Assembly (NCBI GenBank): GCA_944407095.1
Contig: OX097180.1
Coordinates: forward strand, 496,001 to 560,000
DNA length: 64,000 bases
Source: Candidatus Enterousia intestinigallinarum
GTDB lineage: Bacteria > Pseudomonadota > Alphaproteobacteria > Rs-D84
Direction of reading: 5' to 3'
Position 1 is the stretch's first letter, and each line of letters opens with the position of its first letter. Shown here one piece after another: positions 17,238 through 27,019 of the stretch. Both the position numbers and the translations under genes were made by a program. The notes beneath the pieces are model-generated. The model had not been told where the DNA came from. It saw only the letters and a program-made list of their open reading frames with translations, and did not search any database.

Positions 17238-18518
17238 ATGTTGGATATCAGATTTATTCGTGAAAACCCCGAAGTTGTAAAAAACGCCTGCCGGGTAAAG
17301 GGTTTTGACGATAATGTTGATGAAATACTGGCACTGGATACGCGCGTACGCGAACTGAAAACAATTACCCAAAATATGACCGCGGAAAAAAATAAAATCA
17401 CGCGTGAAATCCCCACTGCCACGGACAAGGCGCCATTGATTGCCCGTTCCAAACAAATTGGTGATGAAATCGCGGCCGATTTAGCGGAACTGGCGGATAA
17501 GGAGGCAAAATTAAACGACCTGATGCATCGCGTTCCGCAAATTCCAGACGCATCCGCGCCAATCGGCCCGGACGACAGCGCAAATGTAGAAGTACGTCGT
17601 GTCGGCACCCCACGTGAATTTGATTTTACCCCACTGGCGCAATGGGACTTGCTGGATTTGAACGGTTGGTGGGCACCGGAAAAAATCGCCCAAATTTGCG
17701 GTACACGCACATACTGCCTAATTGGTGAAGCGGCTGAATTGCAACTGGCCATTGAAACATATGTTATTCAGAAACTGATTAAAAAGGGTTTTCGCTTTAT
17801 TGAATGCCCGTCGATTACCAAGCCCCAGACAATATTTGACGCGGGTCACTTTATGGGGGCCGACCTGTCGATTATGAACAACGATGTGTTTATGTTGACG
17901 GGCACGGACAGATGTCTGGCCGGTACGGCGGAAATAATTTTGAACTCTCTGCACAGCGGCGAAATTTTATCGGAAAACGAATTGCCGATAAAGTATGCGG
18001 GATTTTCGCCCTGCTTCCGTAAAGAGGCCGGCGCCGCCGGACGTGACACACGTGGCCTGGCGCGTTTTCATCAATTTAACAAGGTTGAACAGTACGTTTT
18101 CTGCAAACCAGAACAGTCGGATGAAATGCACGAATTACTGTTAAACAACCTGTGCGAAGTTATGGAAGATTTCGATTTACCGTATCGCGTAATTGCAAAT
18201 TCCACCGGCGATATGGGATTTAACAAGGTAAAAATGAACGATGTCGAGGCCTGGGTTCCATCTGAAAATGCGTATAAAGAAGTTGGCAGTTGTTCGTCCA
18301 TCGGCACGTTCCAGGCACGCCGCACAAATACGCGTTACCGTGAAAACGGCACGAACGAGGTCAAATTCTGTGCCACATTAAACAATACCGGTATTGCCGT
18401 GCCGCGCGCATTGGTACCATTTTTGGAAAACAACCAGAACGCCGACGGCAGTGTGAATATTCCGGAAAAACTGCAACCACTGATGGGGGGGCGCACAAAA
18501 ATTGGTGGAAAACACTAA
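17238..18518 (+). CDS. serS: Seryl-tRNA synthetase
   Basis: 426 aa class II synthetase that charges tRNA-Ser. The N-terminal two-helix coiled coil that contacts the long variable arm of tRNA-Ser spans residues ~25-105. Motif 2 is visible as FSPCFRKEAGAAGRDTRGLARFHQFNKVE and motif 3 near the end (NNTGIAVPRALVPFLEN). AAGGA lies 7 nt before the ATG. A strong terminator follows the stop. Confidence 0.97.
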   Translation: MLDIRFIRENPEVVKNACRVKGFDDNVDEILALDTRVRELKTITQNMTAEKNKITREIPTATDKAPLIARSKQIGDEIAADLAELADKEAKLNDLMHRVPQIPDASAPIGPDDSANVEVRRVGTPREFDFTPLAQWDLLDLNGWWAPEKIAQICGTRTYCLIGEAAELQLAIETYVIQKLIKKGFRFIECPSITKPQTIFDAGHFMGADLSIMNNDVFMLTGTDRCLAGTAEIILNSLHSGEILSENELPIKYAGFSPCFRKEAGAAGRDTRGLARFHQFNKVEQYVFCKPEQSDEMHELLLNNLCEVMEDFDLPYRVIANSTGDMGFNKVKMNDVEAWVPSENAYKEVGSCSSIGTFQARRTNTRYRENGTNEVKFCATLNNTGIAVPRALVPFLENNQNADGSVNIPEKLQPLMGGRTKIGGKH

Positions 18519-18540
18519 AAAACCGGCTAATGCCGGTTTT
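18519..18540. terminator. Bidirectional terminator between serS and a convergent gene
   Basis: A perfect 9-bp stem AAAACCGGC / GCCGGTTTT with a TAAT loop between convergent genes; A/T runs on both sides serve both strands. Confidence 0.85.
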
Positions 18541-18543
18541 TTA

Positions 18544-18990
18544 TTATCTTTGTTTTTCTGATTTTATCGCGAATTTTTTTGCAGACAGCAACGGGAAATA
18601 AAAATCCTTTAAAATATTTGTTGTGTTTCTGTATTTAATCGCCTTTAAGGAATTTAACAACGTCTGTTGTGCTTCTGCACGATACCAATCATATTCGTTA
18701 TACAGGTTTTCCATTGAATTGACAACCGCACTGTACATCAGATATACACGATTGTCGTCCGTACCGGCCGGCATAAATGCATAAACCAAATCCATCGGTT
18801 CCAAGCCCGCCTTTACACGCACATTATAATCCCCGAACATTTTCGGATTTGCGGCAACACGTGAAACCACGGAAATCGCGTCATTTATTCTTTTCAGTGC
18901 AATCTGGTCATTGGCACGCGAACGCTGTTTTTCCAAGAACTTTATGCACTCGGCAAAAAACTGTTGCAATGTCGCATCATAATCAATCAT
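18544..18990 (-). CDS. Hypothetical protein, 148 aa
   Basis: A soluble, mostly helical protein starting MIDYDATLQQFFAEC. Its middle has several Asp/Tyr residues and its end is basic (KFAIKSEKQR). I see no catalytic motif, signal peptide or membrane segment. AGGGAG lies about 6 nt before the ATG at 18990, which is preferred to a longer frame to 19029. It is divergent from typA and convergent with serS. Function unknown. Confidence 0.65.
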   Translation of the reverse strand: MIDYDATLQQFFAECIKFLEKQRSRANDQIALKRINDAISVVSRVAANPKMFGDYNVRVKAGLEPMDLVYAFMPAGTDDNRVYLMYSAVVNSMENLYNEYDWYRAEAQQTLLNSLKAIKYRNTTNILKDFYFPLLSAKKFAIKSEKQR

Positions 18991-19061
18991 TTTATTACTC
19001 CCTGTAATTACACACGATATCATAGACAAACATAAAAATATGTCAATATTTTATATATAAT

Positions 19062-19090
19062 TTGTTGAAAATGCAAAATTATAGTATAAT
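19062..19090 (+). promoter_or_regulatory. Sigma-70 type promoter for typA
   Basis: -35 TTGTTG, 17-bp spacer, perfect -10 TATAAT, about 40 nt before the typA start, in a very AT-rich divergent intergenic region. Confidence 0.55.
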
Positions 19091-19131
19091 CTATTGTTTG
19101 CGAAAAAATTATTATACAGGGCATTAAAACT

Positions 19132-20970
19132 ATGGTTATGAAAATCAGAAACATTGCAATTATTGCGCACGTTGACCACGGCAAGACGACACTGGTGGAC
19201 AATATGCTGAAACAATCCGGCACATTTCGTGAAAACGAACGTGTTGCCGACCGTGTTATGGACAGCGGTGATTTGGAACGCGAACGTGGGATTACCATTT
19301 CGGCAAAGCCGACATCGATACAATGGCACGATTATAAAATAAACATTGTGGACACACCGGGTCACGCGGATTTTGGCGGTGAAGTGGAACGTATTTTGTC
19401 TATGGTTGACGGCGTGGTTCTGTTGGTCGACGCGGCCGAAGGTCCCCTGCCCCAGACAAAATTTGTGTTGAGCAAGGCATTAAAACTGGGGCTGCGCCCG
19501 ATTGTGTGCATAAACAAAATCGACCGCAGTGACGCCCGCCCAGACGAAGTATTAAACGAAACATTTGACCTGTTCGACAAACTGGGGGCAACTGATTCCC
19601 AACTGGATTTTCCATATCTGTATGCGTGCGGACGCGACGGTTGGGCTGTGCGCGACCTGAACGACGAACACAAAGATTTGACCCCGCTGTTTCAGTTGAT
19701 TATCGACCACGTGCCGGCGCCCGACTGTAACGGCACCCGCTGTCAAATTGACGCGCCGTTTTCTATGCTGGCCACCACACTGGAAGCCGACCCGTACGTT
19801 GGCCGAATACTTACCGGCAAAATAGAATCCGGTACTGTGCGCGTGGGCCAGGCGGTCAAGGCAATCAATATGCGTGGCGAATTCATAGAAAACGCAAAAA
19901 TTACAAAAATAATCGAACATCGCGGCATTGAAAAAGTATCATTGGATTCTGCATCTGCGGGCGACATCGTTGTAGTTGCCGGATTTGCGCGCGCAACGGT
20001 GGCCGACACCCTGTGTGCACCAGAAGTAACAACGCCAATCCCGGCAATGCCGATTGATCCACCGACCCTGACGATGACATTTTTTGTGAACACATCGCCC
20101 CTGGCCGGCAAATCAGGTAAAAAGCTGACATCACGTATGATTGGCGAAAGATTGTTTAAGGAGGCCGAAACAAACATTGCCCTGCGTGTAACGCAAAGTG
20201 AAAATAACGAGGCATTTGAAGTATCCGGTCGCGGCGAATTACAACTGGGGATATTGATTGAAACAATGCGCCGCGAAGGATTTGAATTGAGTGTATCACG
20301 TCCACGCGTTGTTATGCAGGACGGCCCGAACGGCGAAAAACTGGAACCGATTGAGGAAGTTGTTATCGATGTCGATGATGAATTTTCCGGCGTTGTAATT
20401 GAAAAGATGACCAAGCGCAAGGCAACAATCACAGAAATGAAGGCATCTGGCAACGGGAAAACGCGCATAGTATTTTCTGCGCCATCACGCGGTTTAATCG
20501 GATATCTGTCAGAATTTCGCACGGACACACGTGGCACTGGCGTTATGAATCGTGTCTTTTCTGGATACGAACCATATCGTGGCCCGATATTACAATATCG
20601 ACCGGGTGTATTGGTTTCTATGGAAAGCGGTGTTACGACAACATACGCACTGCATAATTTGGAACCGCGTGGTGTCTTGTTCGTCGGCCCCCAGACCGAA
20701 GTTTATTCTGGTATGATTATCGGCGAACACAGCAAAGAAAATGACTTGGAAGTCAACCCTGTCCGTGGCAAGGAATTGACTAACATCCGTTCTGTTACAT
20801 CGGATGAAAAATTGTTCCTGGCCCCACCCCGCAAGATGTCACTGGAAGAAGCACTGTCATATATCCAGGACGACGAACTGGTCGAAGTTACACCCGCAAC
20901 GATTCGTTTGCGCAAAAAAGAACTGGACAGCAATATACGCAAAAAGACGCGTAAAAATTCTGAAATCTAG
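19132..20970 (+). CDS. typA: Ribosome-associated GTPase TypA/BipA
   Basis: 612 aa translational GTPase acting in 50S assembly and stress or cold adaptation. G1 AHVDHGKTTL near residue 14, G2 ERGITI, G3 DTPGHADFGGE, G4 NKIDR, then domains II, III and V and the BipA-specific C-terminal domain. The length is typical. Possible starts are the ATGs at 19132 and 19138. The stop overlaps the convergent glycosyltransferase stop by 4 bp. Confidence 0.97.
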   Translation: MVMKIRNIAIIAHVDHGKTTLVDNMLKQSGTFRENERVADRVMDSGDLERERGITISAKPTSIQWHDYKINIVDTPGHADFGGEVERILSMVDGVVLLVDAAEGPLPQTKFVLSKALKLGLRPIVCINKIDRSDARPDEVLNETFDLFDKLGATDSQLDFPYLYACGRDGWAVRDLNDEHKDLTPLFQLIIDHVPAPDCNGTRCQIDAPFSMLATTLEADPYVGRILTGKIESGTVRVGQAVKAINMRGEFIENAKITKIIEHRGIEKVSLDSASAGDIVVVAGFARATVADTLCAPEVTTPIPAMPIDPPTLTMTFFVNTSPLAGKSGKKLTSRMIGERLFKEAETNIALRVTQSENNEAFEVSGRGELQLGILIETMRREGFELSVSRPRVVMQDGPNGEKLEPIEEVVIDVDDEFSGVVIEKMTKRKATITEMKASGNGKTRIVFSAPSRGLIGYLSEFRTDTRGTGVMNRVFSGYEPYRGPILQYRPGVLVSMESGVTTTYALHNLEPRGVLFVGPQTEVYSGMIIGEHSKENDLEVNPVRGKELTNIRSVTSDEKLFLAPPRKMSLEEALSYIQDDELVEVTPATIRLRKKELDSNIRKKTRKNSEI

Positions 20971-22157
20971 TTGTGTGTCAGCCAGCGTTTCATACGCTGG
21001 CGCACACGTCCACGACGGACCCGTCCGGGTATAAAGCACGCAACTAATTTTATAATCAACTTTTTCACATTATATACAAACGGCGAAGAACTGGTGGCGC
21101 GGAACTGTGCCATCGCGGTTGCATAGGCATCCTTGTCCAGCGCGTCTGGCGCGACCAAACTGGAATCATATTTGAACCCATTTTCATCAAAAAATTTACG
21201 CAGGTGTTTTGTCAGTCCAATAATTTGCGGCATATTCGTACTGTGTTGTGTGTGTACGGGTTCCACAGATGCGGCGATATAAATACCGTTATGACCCTTG
21301 GCCGAATTTATCATATTTTGAACATCGAAACTATCCTTTGTTTTTCGATTACGTTTTATCTGAATAACTGTTCCGCCACCACGCATAAACAGCCCCAGAT
21401 GTAACGCCGTACCAGCACACCCCGCCAATACGCGGCAATTTTTCATAAAACCGATTTGTTCACGCAAACTCAACGTTTCTGGATAAATTATATGAAATCC
21501 ATTATCTGCAAAAATTTGCTGTATTTTTTCTTCGCCATATGTTTTTCCGTGCGACAATTTTGCACGTGATACATAAATTTTTTCATACGAATAACCAGTT
21601 GTACGCGACGCCATATATTCATATGCTTTGACAAAATCATCAGTCCAATAAAACGGAATATTAAATGCCTGATGCGGAATATATACATTTCTGAACCGCG
21701 CCGTTTCGTTCAAAATTATTATATTGTCGCGCGCAATCCCCAGACAATCCAACAAATCATAAATATATTTTGGCACGGGTTTTATATTCTGGTTGTTCAC
21801 CAACACAATCGGCAATTCGCGCATTTCATCGCGCAGCACGCCCCACGCCCTGTTCATATGCTCCAGCAAGAAATGCCCAAAATGCGGATAAACATTTCCG
21901 AAATAAACAACGTCCATATCAAGATATGGCACTTTTTCCGGCACAGACGGCACAAACTGATGTCGCCGACCACGCATCTGGGCACTGGCCGCGACAAAAC
22001 GCCCATCGACATCAAACACGCCGAACCCGCGTTCGTGCGCATTCACAATAGTACCGTCTGGAATTACATCGACGCCCCCTGGGACTACATACTGGCGCGC
22101 GGCCGCCCGCTTACAAAACTGCGAATAATGCAACGACGTATAAAATTTTATCGACAT
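20967..22157 (-). CDS. Glycosyltransferase family 61-like protein
   Basis: 396 aa. The GT61 (DUF563) pattern is visible: PHFGHFLLEHMNRAW near residue 115, KIYVSRAKLSHGKTYGEE, a NGFHIIYPETLSLREQI block, and CAGTALHLGLFM near residue 265. The family transfers sugars to glycans. The ATG at 22157 follows AAGGGG 5 nt upstream; a TTG at 22172 overlaps that ribosome site and is rejected. It begins the glycan gene cluster and is divergent from 22206. Confidence 0.8.
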   Translation of the reverse strand: MSIKFYTSLHYSQFCKRAAARQYVVPGGVDVIPDGTIVNAHERGFGVFDVDGRFVAASAQMRGRRHQFVPSVPEKVPYLDMDVVYFGNVYPHFGHFLLEHMNRAWGVLRDEMRELPIVLVNNQNIKPVPKYIYDLLDCLGIARDNIIILNETARFRNVYIPHQAFNIPFYWTDDFVKAYEYMASRTTGYSYEKIYVSRAKLSHGKTYGEEKIQQIFADNGFHIIYPETLSLREQIGFMKNCRVLAGCAGTALHLGLFMRGGGTVIQIKRNRKTKDSFDVQNMINSAKGHNGIYIAASVEPVHTQHSTNMPQIIGLTKHLRKFFDENGFKYDSSLVAPDALDKDAYATAMAQFRATSSSPFVYNVKKLIIKLVACFIPGRVRRGRVRQRMKRWLTHN

Positions 22158-22205
22158 AACTGCCCCTTGCAAAAAATATAAAATCTGTAAGAATTATAAA
22201 TAAAT

Positions 22206-23066
22206 ATGAAAAAGAACTCTAGTAATAAACGATTATTTCTGGTTGCGGGTTACAGTGCAAAAAACACTGTTGATGCGGCACTGGTCTATCTGGTACAAAA
22301 ACTGGCAGCGTGTGGGGATGTTATTCTGATTATGGACAGCGACACACCACGCGTCGAATTAAATCGGGTACGCCAGTATGTTTTACACGCCGACGCTGTT
22401 CGCCACGGCGAATATGACTTCGGCTCGTACAAGCGCGCATACACATACGCACGGGATACGGGGATTTTACAAAAATACAATTACATTTATATGGTCAATG
22501 ATTCTGTGTACGGCCCCCTGTATCCGATTGAACAGTACCTGAATAAAATGGAATCGTACGGTACGGATGTTTTTGGCCTGGTATGCAATCCGCACAAATC
22601 TCATTCACATATTCAATCTTGGTTTATCGGTATGCAAACCGACATCGCCACGTCAAAATGGCTGGACGAATTTATGTCTGGTATTACACACCAACCGGAC
22701 AAGGGTTCAATAACATACCTATATGAACAGGGTTTTACCAGATTACTAAACGCACACGACATAATATGGAAATGTATGTATTCGGCATCTGGCCGCAGTA
22801 TATATAATAATGTAAAAAAATTATACCGCGCAGGTATGCCGTTTATTAAAAAGGCCGCTTTCACGCGACACAATGGTCACCTGGGTGGTCAGATTGCGTA
22901 TGTTTTGCGGCACGTGCCAAACGATGTACGCACCGCGATTATGACGTCCGCACGTGGCGCCTTTGGTGACAAATATATAAATTGGCTTTTAACACGAAAT
23001 CCGATTAAAATTATGTTCAGGGGTATAAAATACTTTATCCACAAAATATTGAACGAGGGCCTATGA
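22206..23066 (+). CDS. Rhamnan synthesis RgpF-like glycosyltransferase
   Basis: 286 aa. The order of motifs matches the RgpF family: an N-terminal LFLVAGYSAKNTVDAALVYLV, then HGEYDFGSYKRAYTYA, then YIYMVNDSVYGPLYPIEQYL, and a HSHIQSWFIGM segment. Such proteins add or modify rhamnose-containing surface polysaccharides. It overlaps the next gene by ATGA. Cytoplasmic or peripheral membrane location is expected. Confidence 0.8.
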   Translation: MKKNSSNKRLFLVAGYSAKNTVDAALVYLVQKLAACGDVILIMDSDTPRVELNRVRQYVLHADAVRHGEYDFGSYKRAYTYARDTGILQKYNYIYMVNDSVYGPLYPIEQYLNKMESYGTDVFGLVCNPHKSHSHIQSWFIGMQTDIATSKWLDEFMSGITHQPDKGSITYLYEQGFTRLLNAHDIIWKCMYSASGRSIYNNVKKLYRAGMPFIKKAAFTRHNGHLGGQIAYVLRHVPNDVRTAIMTSARGAFGDKYINWLLTRNPIKIMFRGIKYFIHKILNEGL

Positions 23067-23914
23067 CACACAAACCCACAAAACATTTGAAAAAAATTGC
23101 CGCCATAACAATGGCGCGTAATGATGAATTCTTTTTAAGCCGTTGGATAAAATATTACGGTGATGAAATCGGCACGGAAAACCTGTACATATACCTGGAC
23201 GGCACCGACCAGAAAACACCACACAACGCTGGCAACGCACATATAACAAAATTGCCACACCGCGATATGACGCGTGCCGCGGGCGACAAATACCGCATAG
23301 GTCTGATGAACGATTTGGCGCAGCGGTTGCTGGAAACATACGACATAGTTATCGGGTGCGACTGTGATGAATTTCTGGTGGTCGACCCCGACACTGGAAA
23401 GTCACTGGCCGAATATTTATCTGATATACAAATAAAAAATACCGTGTCTGGATTGGGACTGGACGTGGGACAAAATATGAATATTGAACGCGTTCTGGAT
23501 AAAAACGCCCCGCTGTTGGAACAACGTGAATACGCCCTGTTGTCAACCAGGTACACAAAACCAGTTGTAAAAAATGTACCGCTTGATTGGGGCAGCGGAT
23601 TTCACAGCATATCGGGGCACAATTTCCACATTGATAAAAATTTATACCTGCTGCATTTTGGCGCAGTTGATATGCAAATGCTGCTGGACAAGGCGGCGGC
23701 ACGTGGCCCCGACTGGGTGAATCACCTGCGCCGGCGCGGCAATGGTACGATTGACGCGGTAACACATCTGACCGCACACGGTGAAAACTGGATTCGTCGC
23801 GCCCGAAAAATCCAGACGTTTGCACGTCCGATATATGCATTTGACAAACCGGGAATGTTCGGACTGCGACGGGTTGTAAAAATACCGGCACGCCTGAAAA
23901 AATCAAACGTATGA
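23063..23914 (+). CDS. Glycosyltransferase family 2-like protein (Glyco_tranf_2_4 type)
   Basis: 283 aa. It opens with KKIAAITMARNDEFFLSRWIKYY, the hallmark of the Glyco_tranf_2_4 group, and carries the acidic metal/nucleotide site IGCDCDEFLVVD near residue 100. It is coupled to the RgpF-like gene by an ATGA overlap and its end overlaps the convergent GT4 gene by 12 bp. Sugar and acceptor unknown. Confidence 0.8.
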   Translation: MTHKPTKHLKKIAAITMARNDEFFLSRWIKYYGDEIGTENLYIYLDGTDQKTPHNAGNAHITKLPHRDMTRAAGDKYRIGLMNDLAQRLLETYDIVIGCDCDEFLVVDPDTGKSLAEYLSDIQIKNTVSGLGLDVGQNMNIERVLDKNAPLLEQREYALLSTRYTKPVVKNVPLDWGSGFHSISGHNFHIDKNLYLLHFGAVDMQMLLDKAAARGPDWVNHLRRRGNGTIDAVTHLTAHGENWIRRARKIQTFARPIYAFDKPGMFGLRRVVKIPARLKKSNV

Positions 23915-25045
23915 TTTTATTAAATCAATAATTTGTTTTGTAATAATATCCGTATCAAAACGCGCCAAGCCGTCACGTGCCACGCGACACATTTTTGCAA
24001 TATCAACCCGTTTGTTAAACACGTCCGACATATGTTGCGCCAACGCCGCAGCGTCCCCGGGACGAAACAGCAAGCCCCCCGCCCCGTCCAATAAAATATC
24101 ACGCGGGCCGTTTTTACAATCTGACGATATGTTTAATGTGCCGACGGCCGCGGCCTCAGTCAGGACTATTGCAAATCCTTCACTATAACTGGACAAGATG
24201 TTCGCCATTGCGCCACGCATATATCCCAACGGATTCGGCACTGCGCCGGTAAAAACGACTTGATTGGCACACGACAAGGATGCCGCCATTTGTTCATACC
24301 GCCCGCGAAAACTGCCGTCACCGATAATATACAACTTGACATCAGGCCTATTATTATCACCCCAAAATTTATCAAACCCGCGCAGTAATGTTGGTATATC
24401 CTTGTCCGCATACAGGCGCGACACACAACAGAAATATTTTCCGCGTGGCGCAGACACAGTCCTGGATTTCGCCACAATATCTTTTTCACTTATCGGATTA
24501 TATATGCGCATAATCCTGTCGGCATAGCGCGGATAACGTGCGCGAAACTCTTCTACAAACCCGTCGGTCAGTGTAACCAACATATCATAGTCGTCCATAT
24601 ACCTGATATAGTTACCAGAAACAAACGCATCTATGGACGAATGCCACCATACAATTTTTGGCTTATTTAGTTTTCTAAATTCCGCATCAAATGAAAAATT
24701 ATAATAATCGATAAAGACATCTATATCACCGGCACCACGCACGCCGTATTTGCGGCGACGCCACCACCGGTACACATCGCGACATAAATGCTGGAAAATT
24801 CGCAACAGAAAAAAATGCGCCAAATCAGTCCCCAGCCAACGCGACGGATACATCGTATAAACTGTAACATTTGGATGCGCCGCAAACCATTGGGCATAAA
24901 CGGGTACCTTGATTTTAGAATAAGTTATGACAGAAATATCAAACAAATTTGTTTTCAGCAACGCATCCAGCGTGCGAATCATAACAGATTCGACACCGCC
25001 GATTTTCATATCGCGCACACAAAAAGCGACTTTAATTTTTTTCAT
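23903..25045 (-). CDS. Glycosyltransferase family 4 (GT-B)
   Basis: 380 aa retaining GT-B enzyme. The N-terminal domain starts VAFCVRDMKIGGVESVM, typical of GT4. The C-terminal nucleotide-sugar domain has FCCVSRLYADKDIPTLL and the E-x7-E element in YSEGFAIVLTEAAAVGT. Its start overlaps the upstream GT2 gene by 14 bp, so the two are coupled. Confidence 0.88.
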   Translation of the reverse strand: MKKIKVAFCVRDMKIGGVESVMIRTLDALLKTNLFDISVITYSKIKVPVYAQWFAAHPNVTVYTMYPSRWLGTDLAHFFLLRIFQHLCRDVYRWWRRRKYGVRGAGDIDVFIDYYNFSFDAEFRKLNKPKIVWWHSSIDAFVSGNYIRYMDDYDMLVTLTDGFVEEFRARYPRYADRIMRIYNPISEKDIVAKSRTVSAPRGKYFCCVSRLYADKDIPTLLRGFDKFWGDNNRPDVKLYIIGDGSFRGRYEQMAASLSCANQVVFTGAVPNPLGYMRGAMANILSSYSEGFAIVLTEAAAVGTLNISSDCKNGPRDILLDGAGGLLFRPGDAAALAQHMSDVFNKRVDIAKMCRVARDGLARFDTDIITKQIIDLIKSYV

Positions 25046-26066
25046 TTTTGCACGTTTTTATAAACCGACAAATTTTACAACGCAACCGCCGTGCCATACG
25101 TGTCGGCGGCGTATCCAACGCCCCCATTTTTTCCAATTCACGAAAACGTGCAATCGCCGCATCTGTATCAGCACGGTTATCCAGATATTTTGTTTTTTTG
25201 AAGGCCCATTTTATAAAGTACCACTTGAAATTTCTGGACCATTTGTCCATTTGGTATGCGGTGGCATTATCACGATATCGTGCGTATGCGTCCGCGATGC
25301 CGTCGCACAAACTGTGCAATATACGTAATTGTTTTGCAGATAAAACAATTCCGCCAAAATTCGGAATATAGAAATACAGTGGCAGCGGCGCAATCGTCAC
25401 ACGCGGATTTTTCAGCATAACTGCCGACCACCAGGGAAAATCTTCAAATAAAATCCCCTTTATAAATGGCGTATCAGCAATCAGTTCACGACGATATAAA
25501 TTTTTCCACACCTGACAATGTTTAATCAGCCATTTGCGTTTTGGATTAAACGCGTTATGCGCGCGTTCCGTCGCATACGCATAAACATCATCCGTCACCA
25601 GTGTTTTTATATTCGCCAAATTATATCGCTTTGCCATACGTCCCGGCACAACATCATCTGTTGACAACCCCAGTTTATGCCGCACCATCAGTTGTGGACG
25701 GTATATGCGGTCGTACGTGAACGACACAATATCAGATCCGTCACGCGTCGCCAGAAAATATGCAATTTCCATTGTCTGCGGATGAATAAAATCATCGCTG
25801 TCCAAGTACAAAATAAAATCACCGGACGCGATACGCATACCGGCATTTCTGGCATCGGACAGACCGCCGTTTTCCTTGGTCACAATTTTGAACCGTGAAT
25901 CACGCGCGGCATATTCGTCTAAAATAGCAGCACTGTTATCCGGACTGCCATCGTTGACACATATCGCTTCCCAATCCGCAAATGTCTGATTCAACACACT
26001 GTCCAAACACCGACGTAAATATTTTTCCACATTATAGACCGGTATTATAATGGATATTGCGGGCAT
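25032..26066 (-). CDS. Glycosyltransferase family 2
   Basis: 344 aa inverting GT-A enzyme. The N-terminus ISIIIPVYNVEKYLRRCLDS is the classic GT2 opening; nucleotide and metal binding is by CVNDGSPDNS and LYLDSDDF near residue 90. The C-terminal ~130 residues are basic and may contact membrane or acceptor. Cotranscribed with the GT4 gene. Confidence 0.9.
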   Translation of the reverse strand: MPAISIIIPVYNVEKYLRRCLDSVLNQTFADWEAICVNDGSPDNSAAILDEYAARDSRFKIVTKENGGLSDARNAGMRIASGDFILYLDSDDFIHPQTMEIAYFLATRDGSDIVSFTYDRIYRPQLMVRHKLGLSTDDVVPGRMAKRYNLANIKTLVTDDVYAYATERAHNAFNPKRKWLIKHCQVWKNLYRRELIADTPFIKGILFEDFPWWSAVMLKNPRVTIAPLPLYFYIPNFGGIVLSAKQLRILHSLCDGIADAYARYRDNATAYQMDKWSRNFKWYFIKWAFKKTKYLDNRADTDAAIARFRELEKMGALDTPPTRMARRLRCKICRFIKTCKNEKN

Positions 26067-26095
26067 AGGGACTCCTTTTATTATCGTGATTTATG

Positions 26096-27004
26096 TCAAT
26101 CTTTATACATTTGATTTATCATTACATCGGCAAAACTGCCCTTTGGCGGATTTTTCGCCTGGGCATATGTTGTTTTTTGGAAAAACGCGCCAGACGTCAC
26201 CGCGTCAAAGGTTTTCTGGTCGAACGGCTTGTCCGCGTATTTCCACCACAGCGCGTGCGTCGGATCCTGGTCAACGTGCGGCATTTTTGCAAAGTATTTT
26301 TTCGCACGCGGATCGTTCATCACCATAGTTTTGAACAACAACTGATGCATAAAGTAATCAAAACTGCCGTTTTCGTGTATCCAGTAATCCAAAATCATTG
26401 CACGCCACGCGTCCAGCAAATATGCCCCGCGACGCGAACGTATAAAACAGTTCTGCATAAAACTATACGGACTGCCGACGTGCTGACCGGCCATATAGAC
26501 AAAGAAGTCCTGTTCTATAATCCAATCTGGAATTGGCGCGGTCGCAAACCCAGTTGAATCCAACCATATACCGCCGTGCTCGTACAATAATTCCACACGG
26601 CAAATATCTGCAAAGTGCGCGTTTTTGATTTTTCCGGCCGCACGTTTTTCCCAAATAATATCGGGCAACGTTATATAATCCCGCAACGTATTTTCATCCA
26701 GAACGACCAGTTCCTGAGTACAGTTTTTACGCACAGACCGAAAACACGCCTGAACCAGTGGTGGCGCCTTATCTTCGCCCTGTAACCAGATGGTCCATAT
26801 TTTTTCGTTTTTATCATCCTTTACAACGGGACGTTCCACGACCGCGGCCGCGGCCGGCAAATAGCGACGAAAATACCGCGGAATTGCATCGGCCAAAATA
26901 TCACTGCGCACGGCACGGCGTGTTTCACGGTCACGCCAGAACCAATTCAAAATATGCCCGCGCACAACAATGTCAGCCAGTGCAAAAAAACGTGCGATTT
27001 TCAT
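26096..27004 (-). CDS. GT32 / capsular-synthesis type glycosyltransferase
   Basis: 302 aa. The characteristic IWTIWLQGEDKAPPLVQACF segment (~70-90) and the sugar-nucleotide region ADICRVELLYEHGGIWLDS (~140-158, with the acidic LDS replacing the usual DxD) fit the Caps_synth/Gly_transf_sug families. It ends 29 bp before the GT2 gene and starts 15 bp after recA on the same strand, so it may read through from the recA transcript. Confidence 0.8.
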   Translation of the reverse strand: MKIARFFALADIVVRGHILNWFWRDRETRRAVRSDILADAIPRYFRRYLPAAAAVVERPVVKDDKNEKIWTIWLQGEDKAPPLVQACFRSVRKNCTQELVVLDENTLRDYITLPDIIWEKRAAGKIKNAHFADICRVELLYEHGGIWLDSTGFATAPIPDWIIEQDFFVYMAGQHVGSPYSFMQNCFIRSRRGAYLLDAWRAMILDYWIHENGSFDYFMHQLLFKTMVMNDPRAKKYFAKMPHVDQDPTHALWWKYADKPFDQKTFDAVTSGAFFQKTTYAQAKNPPKGSFADVMINQMYKD

Positions 27005-27019
27005 TTTTATCCTTTTGTT

